Below, piece after piece: positions 1-9,321 of a stretch of 64,000 bases of DNA. The stretch lies in NCBI GenBank assembly GCA_009783985.1, contig WQVM01000002.1, forward strand, positions 1 to 64,000. The letters run 5' to 3'. Both the position numbers and the translations under genes were made by a program. This DNA is from Bacillota bacterium (GTDB lineage Bacteria > Bacillota > Clostridia > Christensenellales > Pumilibacteraceae). Position 1 is the stretch's first letter. Every line of letters begins with the position of its first letter. The notes under the pieces were generated by a model. The model had not been told where the DNA came from, made no database searches, and saw only the letters and a list, made by a program, of their open reading frames with translations.

Positions 1-113
1 AATGCCCTCTCTATGTCCGGATTATAATCGAATTCAATCTTAAAGTCTGCAATAGATATTTTACCTTCAACAAACTCCGTCATGATTCTAACTGCGTCGT
101 TGTTATAGTTCAT
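1..113 (-). CDS. Hypothetical protein, 3' end outside the window
   Basis: The reading frame is open from an ATG at 113 to the window edge, giving the first 37 residues (beginning MNYNNDAVRIMTEF). An AAGGAG-like ribosome site lies just upstream of the ATG, which supports this start. The segment is acidic and probably alpha-helical. I recognise no domain in this short stretch and its function is unknown. Confidence 0.6.
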   Translation of the reverse strand, partial: MNYNNDAVRIMTEFVEGKISIADFKIEFDYNPDIERA

Positions 114-239
114 ATCTCTCCTTGTTCTTTAGTTTGGCATTCTGGATAAATCTTCTTAAATTTCTACCCATTCATACGCACATTATATCACAAATACTAC
201 TAACTTGCAAACAATTACCCCTCAACCCCGCCAAAAAAA

Positions 240-267
240 TAAGAGCGGCAATCTCTTGCCGCTCTTA
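240..267 (-). terminator. Rho-independent terminator of the PH-domain gene
   Basis: A perfect 12-bp stem (TAAGAGCGGCAA / TTGCCGCTCTTA) with a 4-nt loop is followed, in the minus-strand sense, by a run of seven T. It lies 7 nt past the stop codon of the PH-domain gene. Confidence 0.85.
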
Positions 268-273
268 TCTTAT

Positions 274-1107
274 TTACCAATTGTTTCCGTTATTATTGTT
301 GTTGTTATTATTCCAGTTATTATTGTTGTTGTTAAAATTCTGATTGTTATTGTTATTATTGAACCCTTGGTTATTGTTCATTCCACCCATATTATTATTG
401 CCCATATTGCCGCCCGCATTATTGTTAGAGGTGTTTTGAACAAGTTGTTGCATCAAGTTGATTTGTTGTTGATTTAGGTTAGCCAATTGGTTTTGGTTGT
501 TTTGAACTTGGTCCTGAATCTCTCTCAAAATTTCGTGCGGGTTTTGAACATACATAAAGTAAAACATTGAGCCGGTCATTCCGGGAGTTGTACCCATACC
601 TCTGCCATGACCTGCACCCCAGCCGCCACCACCGCCAAAGTTCATTCCGGGATTCATCATTGTCCAAAACTTAATAGAGCCGGTATTTTTGCGCAACATT
701 CTGTCAAGCACACTTATACGGACAAAAGAGTTCATATTTTGATTAAGGTCAAGGAATCTAAAGTTGCGACCGATTATTCCGCATTGAATTATTACTCGTC
801 TATTAGTAAAACAATACCAACGATTTTTGTACCACAATACACCTGCAAGCAACTCAATTCCAAAGAAAAGTAATATCAATCCAAAGACTGCCAGTATAAT
901 AAACAAGGCAATAAGTCCGCCTGCCAAGCCTGCTTCTACAAATATTACCGCCCCAAAAATCACGCCAAAAACAAGTAAGAAAAAGAGTGCAGGCAAATGA
1001 CCTAAAAGTCTGCTCGCCCAAAAACGACCCTTATGCGGCTTAAAGACCCTGATGACTTGCTCATCATTCGTTAAGACCTGCTGAAAAATTTGTGCATTTT
1101 CTACCAT
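274..1107 (-). CDS. Membrane protein with bacterial PH (bPH2/YdbT-like) domain and Asn-rich tail
   Basis: 277 residues. Residues about 30-95 hold two hydrophobic segments that should span the membrane. Residues about 95-150 (containing NRRVIIQCGIIGRNF) resemble the bPH2 domain of YdbS/YdbT-type proteins. After a Gly-rich linker, the last ~80 residues are almost pure Asn/Gln/Gly with a few Trp and Phe. The gene is monocistronic, with a consensus promoter upstream (1160-1188), a GGAGG ribosome site about 10 nt before the ATG and its own terminator. Such proteins are usually annotated only as PH-domain membrane proteins. The role of this one is unknown, and the low-complexity tail may be disordered or self-associating. 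Confidence 0.75.
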   Translation of the reverse strand: MVENAQIFQQVLTNDEQVIRVFKPHKGRFWASRLLGHLPALFFLLVFGVIFGAVIFVEAGLAGGLIALFIILAVFGLILLFFGIELLAGVLWYKNRWYCFTNRRVIIQCGIIGRNFRFLDLNQNMNSFVRISVLDRMLRKNTGSIKFWTMMNPGMNFGGGGGWGAGHGRGMGTTPGMTGSMFYFMYVQNPHEILREIQDQVQNNQNQLANLNQQQINLMQQLVQNTSNNNAGGNMGNNNMGGMNNNQGFNNNNNNQNFNNNNNNWNNNNNNNNGNNW

Positions 1108-1159
1108 TTATATTGTATCCTCCAAAAAATATTATCGACTAAAATTATATATGATATTC

Positions 1160-1188
1160 ATTATACCAAAGTGAGCGGATTTTGTCAA
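1160..1188 (-). promoter_or_regulatory. Sigma-A type promoter of the PH-domain gene
   Basis: In the minus-strand sense, TTGACA (1183-1188) and TATAAT (1160-1165) are separated by exactly 17 nt. Both hexamers are perfect consensus. The start codon lies about 50 nt downstream. Confidence 0.85.
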
Positions 1189-1360
1189 TTGTTTTAAGAT
1201 AGTTGCTTGAATTAATTTTTTTAAGATTTGTAAAAATATTTTCTGTCATTGATTGCAACTAACTATAACTAGTTATCCCACCTCCTAATCAGCATATAGT
1301 GACTAAAAATGAGTTTCTTTGCTTCCACATTTGTCTAACTCATACTCTCACTACAAAAAA

Positions 1361-1395
1361 AGCGGACACCTTATTTATTAAAAATAGTGTCCGCT
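1361..1395 (-). terminator. Terminator of galactokinase gene
   Basis: The stem AGCGGACAC / GTGTCCGCT is followed by a T run in the minus-strand sense and starts 10 nt after the galactokinase stop codon. The 1108-1360 interval between it and the next gene holds the promoter at 1160-1188; I see no other feature there. Confidence 0.85.
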
Positions 1396-1404
1396 ATTAT
1401 TCTC

Positions 1405-2598
1405 TTACAACAATTCCCTTGCGCCGTCTTCTATACTCGTATCATAGAAATCTGCTTTGAGTCCGACTTTTTGCTCATATGTCTTGCCGACATTTTCCAC
1501 AAAATCCGCTACCGAATCTTTATGAACAAGACTCACCGTACAACCGCCAAATCCCGCACCCGTCATACGACTGCCGATACAACCCTTATGAGTCCTCGCA
1601 AGGTGTGTCAGCGTATCAAGCTCCACCCCCGTCACCTCATACAAATCCCTAAGGCTGTAATGCGACTGATTGAGTAGCTCACCAAACTCGGCAATCTTGC
1701 CCTTAGCTAGTGCCTTGACACTATCGGCGACCCTCACGCACTCACCCACAACATGGGTCACCCGCTGCCTAACCACAGGCGGTAGTAGCCCCTCGTATTT
1801 TTGCAAATCCTTAGGGGTGACATCGCTAAGATTTTGAATATTAGGTAGCTTGCTTTTGAGTACCGCTAGCCCTTCCTCGCACTCGCTTCGCCTCTCGTTA
1901 TACTTGCCCTCGGCTAAACTCCTGCGCTTGTTGCTGTTAGCTATAACAAGTCTATAGTCACCCAACTTGAGCGGGTTATAACTATATTCTAATGTCGCAC
2001 AGTCAAGCAGTATTGCACAATCTTTTTTTGCCATTGCGGACGCAAATTGGTCCATTATCCCACAGCTAACCCCTGCATATTCATTCTCGGCTTTTTGGGC
2101 AAGCACTGCAATCTTCACAAGCTCCTCTGCCGTCAACTCTCTTTTCTCTTTTTCTTTATTCCCCCCCTTTCTTCCCATAAGTGCGATTGTCACGCCCGTA
2201 GCCACCTCAATCGCCGCACTCGAACTTAACCCACTCCCAAAAGGAACATCACAATCATAAAGTAAATCCATCGCAGGGACATCATAACCCGCCCCCTGCA
2301 TCATATAAGCCATTCCTGCCTGATAGTTACCCCACTTCAGCTCCCTATAATCCCCTAACTTACCAATATCAAGACTTACCCTATCGCCAATGGTAGTTGC
2401 CGCAAGATTAACAACCTTATCGCTCCTAAGTCTCGCCGCCACAACACACTTAAGATTAAGTCCCGCAGGCAAAACCTTGCCACCGCAATAATCAATATGC
2501 TCGCCAATCAAATTAACCCGTCCGGCTGCGGCAAAAAACCGAATCTCGCCACCCGCCCCATATATCTCTTCAAATTTGTTCTTTAGTTTGTTATCCAT
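1405..2598 (-). CDS. galK: Galactokinase
   Basis: Phosphorylates galactose to galactose-1-phosphate in the Leloir pathway (cytoplasmic GHMP kinase). The start at 2598 (MDNKLKNKF) is chosen because GAGAGG lies 6 nt upstream; the frame stays open 15 codons further. Landmarks in order: the galactokinase signature GRVNLIGEHIDYCGG near the N-terminus, the GHMP ATP-binding loop PFGSGLSSSAAIEV, a CGIMDQFASAM segment around the catalytic Asp, and the C-terminal MTGAGFGGCTVSLV motif. The length of about 397 residues is normal. No other galactose genes are adjacent, so the gene stands alone here. Confidence 0.95.
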   Translation of the reverse strand: MDNKLKNKFEEIYGAGGEIRFFAAAGRVNLIGEHIDYCGGKVLPAGLNLKCVVAARLRSDKVVNLAATTIGDRVSLDIGKLGDYRELKWGNYQAGMAYMMQGAGYDVPAMDLLYDCDVPFGSGLSSSAAIEVATGVTIALMGRKGGNKEKEKRELTAEELVKIAVLAQKAENEYAGVSCGIMDQFASAMAKKDCAILLDCATLEYSYNPLKLGDYRLVIANSNKRRSLAEGKYNERRSECEEGLAVLKSKLPNIQNLSDVTPKDLQKYEGLLPPVVRQRVTHVVGECVRVADSVKALAKGKIAEFGELLNQSHYSLRDLYEVTGVELDTLTHLARTHKGCIGSRMTGAGFGGCTVSLVHKDSVADFVENVGKTYEQKVGLKADFYDTSIEDGARELL

Positions 2599-2670
2599 AA
2601 TAACCTCTCTATATGTAAAACGCTTAATAGTTTTGCTAGCCACTTAATAATTGTATGATTGGACTCTTAT

Positions 2671-3357
2671 TTAATTTACAATAAACGCCGTGTCGCAAAA
2701 TTGACAAAATCCTCTTTTAAGATTGCCTTGAAATTCTATTGTGCCACCACAAGCCGAGCATTTAAGTTTTGTTAATTGCGATTGTTGTGTAGGACTATTT
2801 TGAGAAAAATTAGTGCTACTGTTTTGTAAAATCGCTATGGCTTTTTGCCTCTCTAGCATCGAGTTTTTGCACCCATTAGCAATAGCTTTATCAAACCATT
2901 CTACAGCTTTTTTTACATCTATCTCCACACCTTTGCCTTCTAAATAATAACACCCGATATTACTTTGAGCCATAACAAATCCTTGTAGAGCTGACTTTTT
3001 ATACATCTCAGCCGCTTGTGCAAAGTTGATAGGGTTGCCCATAAAGCCTTGCGAATGATAGACGCCCAAAAGGTTTTGTGCAAAAGGATTGCCCTGCTCT
3101 GCCATTTTTTCAATCCTAGAAAAAGATTGGTCGAAGAATTTTTTTGATTTTTTGCGATTTGCCCTATTTATGAATGCCAGCATAAATAAGCATAACGCAT
3201 TGTCTTTCATTTTTGCACCTTTTTTCCACCAGCTAAAAGACTTTCCATAGTGAATTCCTACACCATGGTAACCGTGATGATAACAAACAGCTACAACATA
3301 AGCAGCAATGCCATCGCCACCTTTAGCTTTTTCTAATTCTTCGTCAAAGTTTATCAT
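2671..3357 (-). CDS. Sel1-repeat protein with C-terminal zinc ribbon
   Basis: 228 residues. The central region (~90-170) carries TPR-like Sel1 repeats, for example NPFAQNLLGVYHSQGF and VMAQSNIGCYYLEGKGV followed by AVEWFDKAI. The C-terminus has a CSACGG...CQFCDT pair of CxxC knuckles typical of a small zinc ribbon. Sel1 repeats are protein-interaction scaffolds; no enzymatic motif is visible and the partner is unknown. It lies between galK and the left end of the mobile element and is the last clear chromosomal gene on this side. Confidence 0.75.
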   Translation of the reverse strand: MINFDEELEKAKGGDGIAAYVVAVCYHHGYHGVGIHYGKSFSWWKKGAKMKDNALCLFMLAFINRANRKKSKKFFDQSFSRIEKMAEQGNPFAQNLLGVYHSQGFMGNPINFAQAAEMYKKSALQGFVMAQSNIGCYYLEGKGVEIDVKKAVEWFDKAIANGCKNSMLERQKAIAILQNSSTNFSQNSPTQQSQLTKLKCSACGGTIEFQGNLKRGFCQFCDTAFIVN

Positions 3358-3484
3358 TAAGACTTATTATCCTTTTCTGTCTTACAGTCAACCTAAAACT
3401 TAGCAAATAAGTGCGTAATTGAAAAAATGAATAAGTTGTGAAGGCACACTCTAGACCTTAACTCTTTACTTATTCACTATTTCG

Positions 3485-5161
3485 CTATTTCACTAAATGT
3501 GCATTAAAAGTTTTAGTGCACATTCTCACTTGGCGGAGTGGTGGTAAATGCGTTTGAACACTTACACCATTATTATTTGCCAATAATACTCCAAAAACAG
3601 CCTCTTTTGTATTTTTTAATGAAACTCGGTCGTTTTCGATACCGTTGCAACTGTTTAGGTTGAGAAATACAACCTTGTGTCCACCGTGACTATCACTAAT
3701 ATACACCTTATAAACTAATTTGTCAATCAATTTGCGTTGGTATTCTTTATCTTGCGGGTCGCCCTCTAAAAGTTCGGCGATAAAATCAAGCACATCACGC
3801 TTGGTCATTCTCAAACCTCGTTCCATTTCTAACTTGGATTTTTCGGTCAGCAGGTCATCAAGCACCGTTTCAATCTCTGTCATTTTCTTTTCAATGGTCG
3901 CTTGGAGCAAATCACTTTTTGCCTTAACAAAAGCGTCCGCAAGCTCCTCAACCTCTTTTCGGGTATTGGCGATTTTCGTTTCAACGCTTTTGAGATTGTC
4001 AGACCCCGTGCGTTTTTCGTAATATTTAATCGTGTCGCTTGCCGCAAGTTCGGCATTGGCAGGGTCACTCAAAAAGTCCCTCACACACTCGACAACATAT
4101 AATTCCAACTCGTCCTTGCCGTTGCGTTTTTTATCGCAAAAACGCTTTTTCATTTTCTTGCAAGCGTAATAATGATAGGTCGTGCCGTGTCTGCCCGTGC
4201 CACCATCGGACACTATATCAGTATCGCAATGCTCACAAACCGCCTTACCCGTCAAATAATACGGCACTCTCGCAGTAGCTACGCCACCCGCAAAATATTT
4301 GTTCTTACTTAACCGCTCTTGCACCCGCAAAAACAACGCTTTATCAATAATGGGCGGATACATATTCGTACAATGTCTTTCGCCAAAATAAAACTCGCCC
4401 GTGTACTTTTCATTGACAACCCACTTATCAAAGGACTTGCCCGTAAAGGGTTTGCCCCCGTATCTATGCCCCCGTGCGTTGAGGGCGGTGGCAATGTCCT
4501 TTTTTTCTACGCCCTTGTCGTATTCCTCAAAAACATAACGCACGATTACCGCTTGCTCCTCGTCAATAGCGACGGTCTTAATAAAACGGTCAACTTTTCC
4601 CGCTATCGGCTCTAGTATTTTCTTATAACCATAAATAAGGTAACCGCCACAATAAGTCCCGTTTGCTACGCTCGTATCTAACCCGTGCCTAACACGCCTT
4701 GACAAATCACGGCTATACTTTTCGTCCCGCCATTCTAGTATCATTTCATAAAGTTCGCCGCCCTCGTCGTCCCGTATGTCCTCGCATACGGACAAAACCC
4801 GAACCCCGTATTTCTCTAGTTGCGACTTGAACAATACGCTTTCGGCACGGTTACGGGCAAATCGGTTTAACTCATAAACGATTATATATTGAAAAGTACC
4901 GCCCTCTGCTACCGCCAACATTTTATGCAAGTCCTTGCGTTTGTTAGTTTCCTTGCTTGCGGACTTGGCTTTGTCGCCGTCAAAAACCTTGATAACTTTC
5001 AAACCCCTTTTTTCTGCATACTCCTTGCATAGTTGTATTTGCGTTTCGATAGTCTGCTCATTTTGTCCCGTGCTCGAATAGCGCGGATAAATAACGGCGT
5101 TATTCTTTGTTCCTGACTGTGCCGTTGTGCCTACTCTTGTGTGCATTACTACATTGCTCAT
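3485..5161 (-). CDS. Large serine recombinase, integrase of the composite element
   Basis: 558 residues; an AAAGGAG site precedes the ATG. The N-terminal resolvase domain begins AVIYPRYSSTGQNEQ (nucleophile Ser29 after the Arg) and continues with YIIVYELNRFARN. A recombinase domain follows, then a zinc ribbon at about residues 310-345 (CEHCD...ACKK...FC) and a coiled-coil region. This is the domain order of large serine integrases. The 3' end of the gene crosses the 13-bp attL core, so the last 14 residues are encoded by chromosomal DNA; in the excised circle the frame would run on into different residues from the right end. Its terminal position and the symmetric att arms make it the likely integrase. 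Confidence 0.9.
   Translation of the reverse strand: MSNVVMHTRVGTTAQSGTKNNAVIYPRYSSTGQNEQTIETQIQLCKEYAEKRGLKVIKVFDGDKAKSASKETNKRKDLHKMLAVAEGGTFQYIIVYELNRFARNRAESVLFKSQLEKYGVRVLSVCEDIRDDEGGELYEMILEWRDEKYSRDLSRRVRHGLDTSVANGTYCGGYLIYGYKKILEPIAGKVDRFIKTVAIDEEQAVIVRYVFEEYDKGVEKKDIATALNARGHRYGGKPFTGKSFDKWVVNEKYTGEFYFGERHCTNMYPPIIDKALFLRVQERLSKNKYFAGGVATARVPYYLTGKAVCEHCDTDIVSDGGTGRHGTTYHYYACKKMKKRFCDKKRNGKDELELYVVECVRDFLSDPANAELAASDTIKYYEKRTGSDNLKSVETKIANTRKEVEELADAFVKAKSDLLQATIEKKMTEIETVLDDLLTEKSKLEMERGLRMTKRDVLDFIAELLEGDPQDKEYQRKLIDKLVYKVYISDSHGGHKVVFLNLNSCNGIENDRVSLKNTKEAVFGVLLANNNGVSVQTHLPPLRQVRMCTKTFNAHLVK
3496..3524 (-). terminator. Hairpin, likely the original terminator of tRNA-Ser
   Basis: AATGTGCA and TGCACATT form an 8-bp stem just outside attL. 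If the element is removed in silico, this hairpin lies about 5-35 nt downstream of the tRNA-Ser gene now at 53398-53488. That suits a native terminator displaced by the integration. This assignment is inference. Confidence 0.45.
3529..3559. other. attL: tRNA-Ser 3'-end repeat plus integrase arm
   Basis: The core CTTGGCGGAGTGG (3529-3541) is identical to 53396-53408, which covers the 3' end of tRNA-Ser including its CCA. Eight nt inside lies GCGTTTGAAC (3550-3559), the exact reverse complement of GTTCAAACGC at 53379-53388 near the other end. This arrangement is what a serine-integrase attL should look like. Confidence 0.75.
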
Positions 5162-5252
5162 TCTCTTAGCTCCTTTCGCTGTTTAAGGGTGCGACCCTAT
5201 CAAGATATGATGTTTTTTTGAGGTGGCGGGGCGGGGTTATTAAATTAGTGAT

Positions 5253-5464
5253 GTATGATGCCTTCCGTCAGCGTATGGGTATGGGGGTATAATAATCAAG
5301 AGCATATTCGGCAAGGGGCTGTCAAGGATACAGGGCAAAAATATTTTTCGCTTTGCTCCAAAGCCAAACTCCCGAAAAAATATTTTTGACCCATTGACAG
5401 CCCCTTGCCGAATATGCTACACCACAATACCCCCATACTCATACGCTGGCGGAAGGCATCATAC
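5253..5464. repeat. Long two-tier inverted repeat (hairpin)
   Basis: Outer 38-nt arms 5253-5290 and 5427-5464 match with two mismatches. Inner arms 5301-5325 and 5394-5418 are perfect over 25 nt. Closer in, AAAAATATTTTT-rich arms pair again around a short loop. The structure fills the gap between the integrase and the WYL gene and its right arm covers the WYL stop codon. It could be a strong terminator, a MITE-like insertion, or a single-strand origin or transfer structure. Confidence 0.8.
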
Positions 5465-6463
5465 GACCGCATTATTATCTGCATTACCTACAACTGACTT
5501 GACATATGCGTCCATAGCAAATTCTACATCTCTTGGTGAGCTTATGCGTATTTTTCCACGAGAGTTAAGACACCAACCAAAAAAGGTAGGGCTGACTTGT
5601 ACTTTGACGGTTGTACTAAAGGTATTATTGTCTATTTGTTTTAAGGGGGTATTCTCGCCAAAACGGTCAAGTATGGCATCTATGCAGGTGTTGTCTACCT
5701 TTAATCTGACACTTTTTAAGTCACCGCCAAACATAGAAAAGGCTTGTTGCTTGTAGGTATGGATATTAAAATTATCGTACTGAGGGGCGGGAGTAACACG
5801 GCTTTTTTCTATCTCTACTTGCTCCATACGGTCAATGCGGTAATTACATAATTTGAGGAGTTTGTCCGAATAACATACAAGATAATACTTGTCATTAGTA
5901 TATAAGAGTGATAATGGGTTGACTATATAGCGATTACCACTTTTACGATAAACCTTGTTTTTACTTATATCCAAATCATAGTATAGGAATGAGGCTTTTT
6001 TCTTGCCCTCAATAGCGGATATTAGCGTGTCCACAGAATAGAATACATACTTATTACTGCGCTTGTTAGTATCGTAGCAAATAATGTTTTTCTTTAGGAG
6101 TTCCGAGCGGTGCTTACCCGCTAGGTCGGCAATCTTATCTACAAAAATCTTTGTCTTTTCTTCGGGAATAAAACTAGCCGTCTGCACTGCGTCTATAAGC
6201 ACCTTTAGCTCTGACAACTCAAAAGGGCGGTCAACCACATAAAAATAGTGGCTTTTACGCTTGTAGGAATTTACCTCATAACCATATTTATTGAGTAATC
6301 GTATATCCTCAATTAAAGCGCGACTGCCGACTGTGACCCCGTGCTTGCTTTGGAGCAGGTCAACAATCCCTTGCGTTGACAAAGGGTTATCCTCGTCAGT
6401 ATGACGGGTTAGCAAATCGTACAATATAAGTAATTTGATTTTTTGTTGCTTGCTTGTCGGCAT
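5459..6463 (-). CDS. WYL-domain transcriptional regulator
   Basis: 334 residues; GAGAGG lies upstream of the ATG. Residues 1-65 form a winged-helix HTH (QGIVDLLQSKHGVTVGSRAL). Residues about 145-215 form the WYL core (ASFLYYDLD...YIVNPLSLLYTNDKYYLVCYS), and a C-terminal WCX-like region follows. WYL proteins bind ligands or nucleic acid and regulate, among others, phage-defence and mobile-element genes. It sits next to the integrase, so control of excision is a reasonable guess, not shown by the sequence. Confidence 0.85.
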   Translation of the reverse strand: MPTSKQQKIKLLILYDLLTRHTDEDNPLSTQGIVDLLQSKHGVTVGSRALIEDIRLLNKYGYEVNSYKRKSHYFYVVDRPFELSELKVLIDAVQTASFIPEEKTKIFVDKIADLAGKHRSELLKKNIICYDTNKRSNKYVFYSVDTLISAIEGKKKASFLYYDLDISKNKVYRKSGNRYIVNPLSLLYTNDKYYLVCYSDKLLKLCNYRIDRMEQVEIEKSRVTPAPQYDNFNIHTYKQQAFSMFGGDLKSVRLKVDNTCIDAILDRFGENTPLKQIDNNTFSTTVKVQVSPTFFGWCLNSRGKIRISSPRDVEFAMDAYVKSVVGNADNNAVV

Positions 6464-6498
6464 ATTTATTTTACCTCTCGTTGTTAAATATTAAAAAA

Positions 6499-6537
6499 AG
6501 CCCCTCAAAAACTCCTTTAACAGAATTTTGAGGGGCT
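6499..6537 (-). terminator. Terminator after the RCC1-repeat gene
   Basis: A 12-bp stem AGCCCCTCAAAA / TTTTGAGGGGCT is followed on the minus strand by seven T. It separates the RCC1-like gene from the WYL gene. Confidence 0.85.
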
Positions 6538-6604
6538 ACTAATTTAGCGTCTGCACCCGTTATTTTAGTTCTTATCTATGAATGGAAAGGTTTATTGCTC
6601 AGCA

Positions 6605-7621
6605 TTATGCTTGGCTAATCATGCGCGGACGAGTTAAACTAGCTGTGTTTCCGTGTCCTAGTTGTCCACTACCGTTGCTGCCCCAAGTCCATATGTTTCC
6701 AGCGGTATCTACCGCCATATTATGAGTATTACCCCCGCTTACATTTATAAATACCGGCGCAAAGATAAGATAATTTGTCACTCCCTCAAAAACTTGACTT
6801 ATCATGCGAGGACTGCGTTGAATAGCTGTGTTTCCATGTCCAAGCGGACTATCGCCTACTTGACCGCCTGTAGCACCACCCCAAGTCCATAGGTTGCCAG
6901 CAGTATCTATCGCCATGCCGTGACGACCACCTGCACTTATATTAATAAATATAGGTGCAGAAATAAGGTTATCCGTCACGCCGTCAAAAACTTGACTTAT
7001 TATACGAGGGCGGAGCGTGTTAGCCGTGTTTCCATGCCCTAGTAAAGGACCCCAAGTCCATATATTACCAGTGGTATCTAGCGCTATGTTTGAAACTCTA
7101 TTTGCACTTATATTGATAAATATAGGTGCAGAAATAAGGTTATCCGTTACTCCGTCAAAAACTTGACTTATCATACGAGGGCGGAGTTGATAAGATAAGT
7201 TTCCGCGTTCACCGTGCCCTAATTCTCCAGTACCCCAAGTCCATACATTGCCAGCAGTATCTAGTGCTATGCTATAGTTACTACCTGAACTTATCTCAAC
7301 AAATACCGGTGCGGGAATAAGATTATCAGTCTCTCCGTCATATACTTGACTTACCATACGAGGACGGTATTGACTAACTCTATCACCGTGTCCTAGTTGT
7401 CCACCACTGTTCCAACCCCAAGTCCATACATTGCCAGCAGTATCTAATGCCATGCTATTACCATTAGCACTACCGATTGTAGCACTTATATCTGTAAATG
7501 CTGGTGCAGAAATAAGATTATTAGCCTCTCCGTCAAATACTTGACTTATCATTCGCGGGCGGTTTTGAGGACTCCAGTCTCCGTGTCCTAGTCGTCCAGT
7601 ACCGCCACTACCCCTTGTCAT
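6605..7621 (-). pseudogene. RCC1-repeat (beta-propeller) protein, 5'-truncated
   Basis: The frame encodes about five RCC1-type repeats with the recurring core MAxDTAGNxWTWG followed by LGHGNTA and RPRMISQVFDG. RCC1 repeats build a beta-propeller; the bacterial versions are often secreted. This copy begins in the middle of a repeat (TRGSGGTGRLGHGD, where others have WTWG) and lacks a signal peptide. It starts only 30 nt after the second recombinase gene. I infer that insertion of the recombinase-bearing module removed the 5' part. An ATG at 7621 with AGGGGG upstream could still allow translation. The missing half is not found elsewhere in the window. Confidence 0.7.
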
Positions 7622-7650
7622 ATATGACAGCACCCCCTAAATTGATATAA

Positions 7651-9321
7651 TTATATGGTAGTGTTAATAAATCTATAAGTTATTGTGATTTCTTGATGTT
7701 TCTTACCGTTTATACGCTCTATGTGACGAACTTCTATGCGTTCTATCAATTCGTTAAGCATTTCAGCAGTTAATTCGGTATAGTCTGAATATACCGTCGC
7801 TATTTCTTTAAGTTTCTTTATCCGCTCATTATAGTCATCTGCTTTGTCTAGCTCTATGTTAATCTCAACTAGTCGTTCGCTTAACCGATCTTGCTCTTTT
7901 TGATAATCCTCTAAAAACTCTTTGTAATTGCCTACAGATATACTTTGTGCTGTATATTCCTCAAATAGTTTTCGGATAATCGGCGGTAATACACCAAGTC
8001 TCTTTTCAATTTTGTTTTTTTCTGCAAACAGCTTTTCTCTACTCCCTTCCTTAGCAATCTTAGCGGCAGCTGATTCGACTATCGTCTCGTCCTCTAGCAC
8101 AAGCCTAAACATACTTTTGACTCTTGTTAAGATTTGCTCACTAAGTTTATCTAAATAGATACAATTATGATGTTCACACTTAGTCGGGAAACGATAATGA
8201 AAATTACAACGATACATTGTTCTTGTAGCAATTACTCCACCAGCACATTTGACTTTTTTGTGAGCCAATGACATTCGACGACCACACTCGGCACAAAACA
8301 CAATTCCACGAAAGATGTTTTTAGTAAAGTGTACGGGCGGCATATACTTCGCTGAGATAAGCTGTTGAACCTTTTCATATACATCATAAGTTATGATAGA
8401 TTCGTGCATATCCTCGCAAATAATATGCTTGTCCTTTGGCATAACGGCAAGTCTTCCCGTCTTGTAGTTTATCGTCTCATATTTTCTGCTTACGACTGCT
8501 CCGACATATGTCCTGTCTTTTAGAATATTTACTACCGTCGTATAACTCCAATCACAATTAGACATAATTCGTTTTTTTATCCACGAACCACCTAATCCCT
8601 GCTCTGCTTTGTATGCCGACGGTACAAGCACCCCTTTTTTAGTCAATAATCTAGCAATGACATTTTTGCCCTCACCCGAAGCCGCTAGTCTAAATATTTC
8701 TCTTACAATCTCTGCGGGTTCTTCGTCTATGATGAGTTTGTTTTTATTGTTAGGGTCTTTCTTATAGCCATACGGAGCATAAGCGTGTTGGAACAATCCG
8801 TGTAATGCTCTCTGTCTTTTTGCCGACTTAGTTTTGCGGGATATGTCTTTAGAATACATATTGTTAATAATATTCCTAAAGGGCATAAAGTCCGCATTTT
8901 CGGGTTTCGATGTATCCGCTCCGTCATTTATCGCAATATACCTTACATTATAATCCGCAAAGTGCATTTCGACAAAGTAACCTGTTTGAATATAGTCTCT
9001 CCCTAATCGACTTTGGTCTTTGGTTATGACAAGATTTATTTTTCCCGCCTCTATGTCAGCTATCATTCTTTGAAAGTCTGGGCGGTTGAAATTTAAGCCT
9101 GTATATCCATCGTCCGAGTAAATGTCATAAACTTTGTATCCGTTATCTTTGCAATATTTTTCAAGCTGCATTTTTTGGGATTCAATACTTGAACTATCGT
9201 ACTCCGTACCGTCATCTCGCGAAAAACGCAAGTAAAGTGCGGTGTTGTATTGTTCAGGTAGCAGTATGTTTTCAATACCAAATTGCTGATTCCCGTGTGA
9301 TTTATATCCTAAATGCTCCAT
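7651..9321 (-). CDS. Large serine recombinase (TndX/TnpX-like) of the nested module
   Basis: The start at 9321 is chosen because GGAGG sits 5 nt before this ATG; an ATG four codons upstream has no such site. The N-terminal catalytic domain has ALYLRFSRDDG (nucleophile Ser) and LVITKDQSRLGRDYIQTG. The middle recombinase domain contains AYAPYGYKKDPNNK. A Cys-rich zinc domain (CAECGRRMS...C...C) and a long coiled coil follow, then a C-terminal region like that of transposon recombinases of Clostridia. It differs clearly from the first recombinase, so two recombination systems coexist. Its product probably moves the conjugative module. Confidence 0.9.
   Translation of the reverse strand: MEHLGYKSHGNQQFGIENILLPEQYNTALYLRFSRDDGTEYDSSSIESQKMQLEKYCKDNGYKVYDIYSDDGYTGLNFNRPDFQRMIADIEAGKINLVITKDQSRLGRDYIQTGYFVEMHFADYNVRYIAINDGADTSKPENADFMPFRNIINNMYSKDISRKTKSAKRQRALHGLFQHAYAPYGYKKDPNNKNKLIIDEEPAEIVREIFRLAASGEGKNVIARLLTKKGVLVPSAYKAEQGLGGSWIKKRIMSNCDWSYTTVVNILKDRTYVGAVVSRKYETINYKTGRLAVMPKDKHIICEDMHESIITYDVYEKVQQLISAKYMPPVHFTKNIFRGIVFCAECGRRMSLAHKKVKCAGGVIATRTMYRCNFHYRFPTKCEHHNCIYLDKLSEQILTRVKSMFRLVLEDETIVESAAAKIAKEGSREKLFAEKNKIEKRLGVLPPIIRKLFEEYTAQSISVGNYKEFLEDYQKEQDRLSERLVEINIELDKADDYNERIKKLKEIATVYSDYTELTAEMLNELIERIEVRHIERINGKKHQEITITYRFINTTI

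Noticed and set aside
2599-2643. Longer galactokinase start 15 codons upstream
   Set aside because: No ribosome site there, while GAGAGG lies 6 nt before the ATG at 2598.
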